Under the pieces are notes generated by a model, which was not told the origin of the DNA, searched no databases, and saw only the letters and a list, made by a program, of their open reading frames with translations. A stretch of DNA of 64,000 nt from Vogesella mureinivorans. Its GTDB lineage: Bacteria > Pseudomonadota > Gammaproteobacteria > Burkholderiales > Chromobacteriaceae. Below, one piece after another: positions 60,075 to 64,000 of this stretch (the stretch's first letter is position 1; the number at the start of each line of letters is the position of its first letter). Location: contig NZ_VMTV02000178.1 in the NCBI RefSeq assembly GCF_007644035.1, forward strand, positions 281,595-345,594. Reading direction: 5' to 3'. The translations under genes were made by a program, and so were the position numbers.

Positions 60075-62705
60075 ATGAAAACCTCCGCCATTCGCCAGAA
60101 GTTTCTGGACTTTTTTGCTTCCAAAAATCACCAGGTTGTCTCGTCCAGCAGCCTGATTCCGGGCAACGACCCTACCCTGATGTTCACCGTGGCCGGCATG
60201 GTGCAGTTCAAGGACTTGTTCCTGGGCTTTGAAAAACGCGACTACACCCGCGCCACCACCAGCCAGAAATGCCTGCGCGCTGGCGGCAAGCACAACGACC
60301 TGGAAAACGTAGGCTACACCGCCCGCCACCACACTTTCTTTGAAATGCTGGGCAACTTCAGCTTTGGCGACTACTTCAAGCACGACGCCATCACCTTTGC
60401 CTGGGAATTCCTCACCGGCGAACAGTGGCTGAACCTGCCCAAAGACAAGCTGATGGTGACCGTGTACGCCAGCGATGACGAGGCGTACGACATCTGGCAC
60501 AAAGTGGTAGGCGTGCCTGCCGACAAGATCGTGCGCATTGGCGACAACAAAGGCGCACCGTACGCGTCCGACAACTTCTGGACCATGGGCGACACCGGCC
60601 CGTGTGGCCCGTGTACCGAGATTTTCTATGACCACGGCCCAAGCGTCGCCGGCGGCCCGCCAGGCAGCCCGGACGAAGACGGCGACCGCTACATGGAAAT
60701 CTGGAACAACGTGTTCATGCAGTTCAACCGCGATGAAACCGGCACCCTGCACCCGTTGCCAAAACCGTCCGTGGATACCGGCATGGGCCTGGAGCGCCTG
60801 TCCACCGTACTGCAGGGCGTGAAATCGAACTACGAAACCGACGCCCTGTCCTGCCTGGTACGCGCCGCTGCGCGCGAAACCGGCGTGGCCTACAGCCAGG
60901 ACGTGCCGTCGCTGAAAGTGATCGCCGACCACATTCGCGCCTGCTCCTTCATGATCGCCGACGGCATTCTGCCGTCCGCCGACGGCCGCGGCTACGTGCT
61001 GCGCCGCATCGCCCGCCGCGCCATCCGCCACGGCTACAAGCTGGGCCAGAAAGGCCTGTTCTTCCACAAGATCGTGGCCGACCTGGTCGCCGAAATGGGC
61101 GATGCCTACCCCGAGCTGCGCCAGCAACAAGCCCAGATCGAAGACGCGCTGCGCGCCGAAGAGATCAAGTTTGCCGAAACGCTGGACACCGGCATGGCAC
61201 TGGTTGATGCCGCACTGGCTGGCGGCAAGACCGCCATGGACGGCGACACCATCTTCAAGCTGTACGACACCTACGGCTTCCCGGTAGACCTGACCGCCGA
61301 CATCTGCCGCGAACGCAATATCGATGTAGACATGGACGGCTTTGAGCGCGCCATGGAAGCGCAGCGCACCCGCGCCCGCGCCGCGTCTGCCTTCAAGGTA
61401 GCTGGCAGCCTGAGCTACGAAGGCAGCGACACCACCTTCCACGGCTACACCCAGACCAGCACCGATGCGCGCATCGTGGCGCTGTACAAGGGCACCGAGC
61501 AAGTAGACAGCCTGGCCGCTGGCGACGAAGGCGTGGTGGTACTGGACCACACCGCCTTCTACGCCGAAGGCGGTGGCCAGGTAGGCGACGTAGGCGAGAT
61601 TTCGCTGGCTGGCGGCGTAGATGCGCTGTTTGACGTAGCCGACACCCAGAAAGTGAAAGCCGCGGTATTCGGCCACACCGGCCGCCTGGCGCGTGGCGCG
61701 CTGAAAGTAGGCGATACCGTGCAGGCTACCATCGACCTGCACCAGCGCCTGGCCACCACCCGCAACCACTCGGCTACCCACTTGCTGCACGCTGCGCTGC
61801 GCAAGGTACTGGGCACCCACGTGGCCCAGAAGGGCTCGCTGGTGAACCCGGAGCGCACCCGCTTCGACTTTGCCCACGGCCAGCCGGTCACCGCGGAAGA
61901 AATCGCCGAGATCGAACGCCTGGTGAACCACGTGATTGCGGCCAACTACGAAGTGAAAGCCCAGCTGATGAGCTTTGACGACGCCGTGCGCGCCGGCGCC
62001 ATGGCACTGTTTGGCGAGAAATACGGCGACGAAGTACGCGTACTGAGCATGGGCGACTTCTCCGCCGAGCTGTGCGGCGGTACCCACGTACAACGCACCG
62101 GCGATATCGGCTTCTTCAAGATCGTGGCCGAAGGCGGCGTGGCCGCTGGCGTACGCCGTATCGAAGCCGTTACCGGCGAAGGCGCGGTAGCCCACGTACA
62201 GGCGCAAGACAGCCTGCTGAAGGCCGCTGCGGCCAACCTGAAGGCCCAGAGCAGCGACGAAGTGCTGAACAAGATTGGCAGCCTGCAGGCCGACCTGAAA
62301 GCGCTGGAAAAAGAGCTGGCTGGCATCAAGGCCAAACTGGCTGCCAGCGCTGGCGATAGCCTGGCCGAACAAGCCAGCGAGGTCAACGGCGTAAAACTGC
62401 TGGCCGCCGAGCTGGAAGGCGCCGATAACGCCACCCTGCGCGACACGCTGGACAAGCTGAAAGACAAGCTGGGCTCTGCAGTGATCGTGCTGGGCAGTAA
62501 AGCAGATGGCAAGGTCGCGTTGATTGCCGGCGTCACCAAAGACCTGACCGGTCGCTTTAAAGCCGGCGAGCTGGTAAACCATGTAGCCCAGCAGGTTGGC
62601 GGCAAAGGCGGCGGCCGCCCGGATATGGCCCAGGCCGGCGGCACCCAGCCGGAAAACCTGGCCAGCGCCCTGGCTAGCGCCAAAGACTGGGTAGCCAGCA
62701 AGTAA
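60075..62705 (+). CDS. alaS: Alanine-tRNA ligase
   Basis: This 876-residue class II synthetase charges tRNA-Ala. The N-terminal catalytic core includes [20 protein letters not shown] and [15 protein letters not shown]. The editing domain has the zinc-binding [13 protein letters not shown] near residue 565 and [16 protein letters not shown] near 665. The C-terminal C-Ala domain contains [15 protein letters not shown]. Standard length. Two DUS-like copies (61937 and 62228) both encode Ala-Ala-Asn. The gap upstream holds two further copies in inverted order (59899 and 59968). Confidence 0.97.
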   Translation: MKTSAIRQKFLDFFASKNHQVVSSSSLIPGNDPTLMFTVAGMVQFKDLFLGFEKRDYTRATTSQKCLRAGGKHNDLENVGYTARHHTFFEMLGNFSFGDYFKHDAITFAWEFLTGEQWLNLPKDKLMVTVYASDDEAYDIWHKVVGVPADKIVRIGDNKGAPYASDNFWTMGDTGPCGPCTEIFYDHGPSVAGGPPGSPDEDGDRYMEIWNNVFMQFNRDETGTLHPLPKPSVDTGMGLERLSTVLQGVKSNYETDALSCLVRAAARETGVAYSQDVPSLKVIADHIRACSFMIADGILPSADGRGYVLRRIARRAIRHGYKLGQKGLFFHKIVADLVAEMGDAYPELRQQQAQIEDALRAEEIKFAETLDTGMALVDAALAGGKTAMDGDTIFKLYDTYGFPVDLTADICRERNIDVDMDGFERAMEAQRTRARAASAFKVAGSLSYEGSDTTFHGYTQTSTDARIVALYKGTEQVDSLAAGDEGVVVLDHTAFYAEGGGQVGDVGEISLAGGVDALFDVADTQKVKAAVFGHTGRLARGALKVGDTVQATIDLHQRLATTRNHSATHLLHAALRKVLGTHVAQKGSLVNPERTRFDFAHGQPVTAEEIAEIERLVNHVIAANYEVKAQLMSFDDAVRAGAMALFGEKYGDEVRVLSMGDFSAELCGGTHVQRTGDIGFFKIVAEGGVAAGVRRIEAVTGEGAVAHVQAQDSLLKAAAANLKAQSSDEVLNKIGSLQADLKALEKELAGIKAKLAASAGDSLAEQASEVNGVKLLAAELEGADNATLRDTLDKLKDKLGSAVIVLGSKADGKVALIAGVTKDLTGRFKAGELVNHVAQQVGGKGGGRPDMAQAGGTQPENLASALASAKDWVASK

Positions 62706-62727
62706 GCTAGCCAGCCTCGCCCCCCCC

Positions 62728-62760
62728 ACACCCCCGCGCACCACGCCCGGGGGTGTTTTT
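62728..62760 (+). terminator. Rho-independent terminator of alaS
   Basis: ACACCCCCG (62728-62736) pairs with CGGGGGTGT (62748-62756), followed by TTTT. Confidence 0.9.
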
Positions 62761-62851
62761 CATGATGCAGCCACCGCACGCCTAAGCTGCGCACCTTGCA
62801 CTTCCGGCAACATCAGCCACACTGAGTAAACAGGCCAGCCGGAAACCCACC

Positions 62852-63709
62852 ATGCTCCAGCCACCGCACCCCAGCACTGCAGCGCACGCCATCAGGCAGG
62901 CAAGCTACCGGCTTGCCGGCTGCCTGTTGCTGCTGACAAGCATTGCGACACATGGGCAGCAGGCCGATAAAGGGCTGATTGCCGTTACCGAGCCGTGGCC
63001 GCCGTATAACACCTTCAGTAATGACGACACCGCCGACGGGGCCCATGCACTCATCGTGCAGCGTGCGCTGGCACTCAGCGGCCTGCAGGCGCAAACCGTT
63101 GTCTACCCGTGGGCACGTGCCATGGCGATCGCCCAGTCGCGCCCCAACACCCTGCTATTCAGCCTGGCACGCACACCTGAGCGCGAAAACAAATTCATCT
63201 GGATAGGTAAGCTCAGCCAGACACAGCAATTTCTGTGGCGGCTAGAGACAGCCGTGCACGGGGCGGAGCCCTCGCTGCAGCAGATCCTGCGCTGCTGCAG
63301 CATTTGCACGGTGCGCAAAGACGTCAGCGAAGAAGCCCTGCGACAGCAAGACAGTGATCACACCATGCAGCTGGTACTCACCGGCAGCCACAACGACTGC
63401 CTGCGCATGCTGCGCAGTGGCAGCGTGGCTTATATGGCAGGCTCGCCCTACCGTGTACAGGCCACCCTGCAGCAAAGCAACCTGCCAGCCTCATTCCTGC
63501 ACAAAACCACGGCCATTGCGCCGGTTCGCACCCTGTTTCTGGCAGCCAGCCACGGCACACCTAGCGTGACCGTAAGCAAGCTGCAACAGGCCATGCAGCA
63601 ACTACAACAAAGCGGCGAGCATGAACGCATGCTGCAGCAGGCACTATCGCGGCCACTGCCCAGCCCCGGCGACAAGGCTGCGGCCAACCCGATACCGAGC
63701 AAGCCCTGA
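62852..63709 (+). CDS. Periplasmic substrate-binding protein, SBP_bac_3-like
   Basis: This 285-residue protein has a Sec signal peptide (LAGCLLLLTSIATHGQQ) after a basic N-terminus. A type II periplasmic binding fold follows: IAVTEPWPPYNTFSNDDTAD near residue 43, YPWARAMAIAQSRPNTLLFS near 88, and ERENKFIWIGKLSQTQQFLW near 110. It resembles stand-alone amino-acid-type binding proteins that lack a transporter gene nearby. Two adjacent Cys (RCCSIC) are unusual for the fold. The ligand is unknown. A DUS-like copy at 63679 encodes Ala-Ala-Asn near the C-terminus. Confidence 0.82.
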   Translation: MLQPPHPSTAAHAIRQASYRLAGCLLLLTSIATHGQQADKGLIAVTEPWPPYNTFSNDDTADGAHALIVQRALALSGLQAQTVVYPWARAMAIAQSRPNTLLFSLARTPERENKFIWIGKLSQTQQFLWRLETAVHGAEPSLQQILRCCSICTVRKDVSEEALRQQDSDHTMQLVLTGSHNDCLRMLRSGSVAYMAGSPYRVQATLQQSNLPASFLHKTTAIAPVRTLFLAASHGTPSVTVSKLQQAMQQLQQSGEHERMLQQALSRPLPSPGDKAAANPIPSKP

Positions 63710-63762
63710 GCTGACTAGCTACAGGCTACAGCGCCATGCGGATACGCTGGTACAAAGCAAAA

Positions 63763-63796
63763 AAGACAAAACCCGCCAAAAGGCGGGTTTTGTCTT
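63763..63796 (-). terminator. Terminator of the tRNA-Asn genes
   Basis: AAGACAAAACCCGCC (63763-63777), loop AAAA, and its reverse complement (63782-63796) form a 15-base stem. On the minus strand a T-run follows. It sits five bases past the tRNA 3' end. Confidence 0.92.
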
Positions 63797-63801
63797 GTAT
63801 C

Positions 63802-63877
63802 TGGCTCCCCGAGCAGGGCTCGAACCTGCGACCTGCGGATTAACAGTCCGTCGCTCTACCGACTGAGCTATCAGGGA
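63802..63877 (-). tRNA. tRNA-Asn (anticodon GTT)
   Basis: A 76-base cloverleaf read on the minus strand. The acceptor stem starts TCCCTGA, the D-arm includes GCTCAGTCGGTAGAGC, and the anticodon loop is CTGTTAA with GTT. The T-arm is CAGGTTCGAGCCCTG, and an encoded CCA ends it. It is identical to the second copy downstream. Confidence 0.96.
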
Positions 63878-63923
63878 ACACAACTTGCTTGAAGTACTAC
63901 CGAAGCACTACTTCTGAATTTTC

Positions 63924-63999
63924 TGGCTCCCCGAGCAGGGCTCGAACCTGCGACCTGCGGATTAACAGTCCGTCGCTCTACCGACTGAGCTATCAGGGA
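63924..63999 (-). tRNA. tRNA-Asn (anticodon GTT), second copy
   Basis: Identical in sequence to the copy at 63802-63877, at a period of 122 bases, with a 46-base spacer. The gene just fits within the window; further copies may follow to the right. Confidence 0.96.
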
Positions 64000-64000
64000 A

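Noticed and set aside
60021-62744. A 907-codon open frame on the minus strand opposite alaS
   Set aside because: It is the mirror of a well-conserved alaS frame and shows no domain or ribosome site.

Overview
This window looks like a chromosomal segment of a GC-rich betaproteobacterium. The most likely home is the Neisseriales outside Neisseria (Chromobacterium/Vogesella/Aquitalea-like). Pointers are the two-subunit AruF/AruG arginine succinyltransferase, the order rimP-nusA-infB-rbfA-truB-rpsO-pnp, the PilU-type pilus ATPase, and a very dense dispersed 10-mer that behaves like a DNA uptake sequence. The genus is inference. I see no insertion sequences, prophage, CRISPR array or rRNA.

Layout. 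1-6188: a branched-chain-amino-acid-type ABC transporter operon (livG, livH, livM, binding protein, livF) headed by an acyl-CoA synthetase cut by the window edge. 6521-14343: a PaaK-like CoA ligase, then a complete valine/isobutyrate route (mmsA, isobutyryl-CoA dehydrogenase, enoyl-CoA hydratase, 3-hydroxyisobutyryl-CoA hydrolase, mmsB) behind a LiuR-like palindrome. 14685-18926: an RhlE helicase, a TPR protein, a CinA-domain protein and a YdcF/ElyC-like protein. 19005-22492 (minus): a second liv transporter (livH-M-G-F) without a binding-protein gene. 22992-29190 (minus): the arginine succinyltransferase pathway aruC-aruF-aruG-astD-astB, with astE absent. 29705-34611: a receiver protein, a Gfo/Idh/MocA oxidoreductase and a hybrid histidine kinase/OmpR-type regulator pair. 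34791-38782: an acyl-CoA ligase and the DUF485-actP acetate uptake pair, which share a promoter-proximal element. 38930-48030 (minus): RNA and translation genes (pnp, rpsO, truB, rbfA, infB, nusA, rimP). 48315-52872: fadD, pilU, an ArsC/YffB-like protein and dapE. 52948-58088 (minus): recR, ybaB, dnaX, mltB, hrcA. 58331-63709: recA-recX, alaS and a periplasmic binding protein. 63802-63999 (minus): two identical tRNA-Asn genes.

Together the first 38 kb is largely a carbon and nitrogen scavenging region: uptake of branched-chain amino acids or organic acids, CoA activation, valine and arginine breakdown, and acetate uptake. The rest is core information processing.

The most striking signal is the 10-mer GTTGGCCGCA (reverse complement TGCGGCCAAC). 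I find at least 42 exact copies by eye, where chance would give well under one. Copies lie in many genes, mostly in frames encoding Ala-Ala-Asn or Leu-Ala-Ala, and are concentrated between genes. Several form inverted pairs or sit in hairpins at gene ends. This is how the Neisseria DNA uptake sequence behaves, but the sequence is different, so I propose it as a DUS-like system of this lineage. A second repeat family, built on CACGAAA, is confined to the gaps of the valine cluster.
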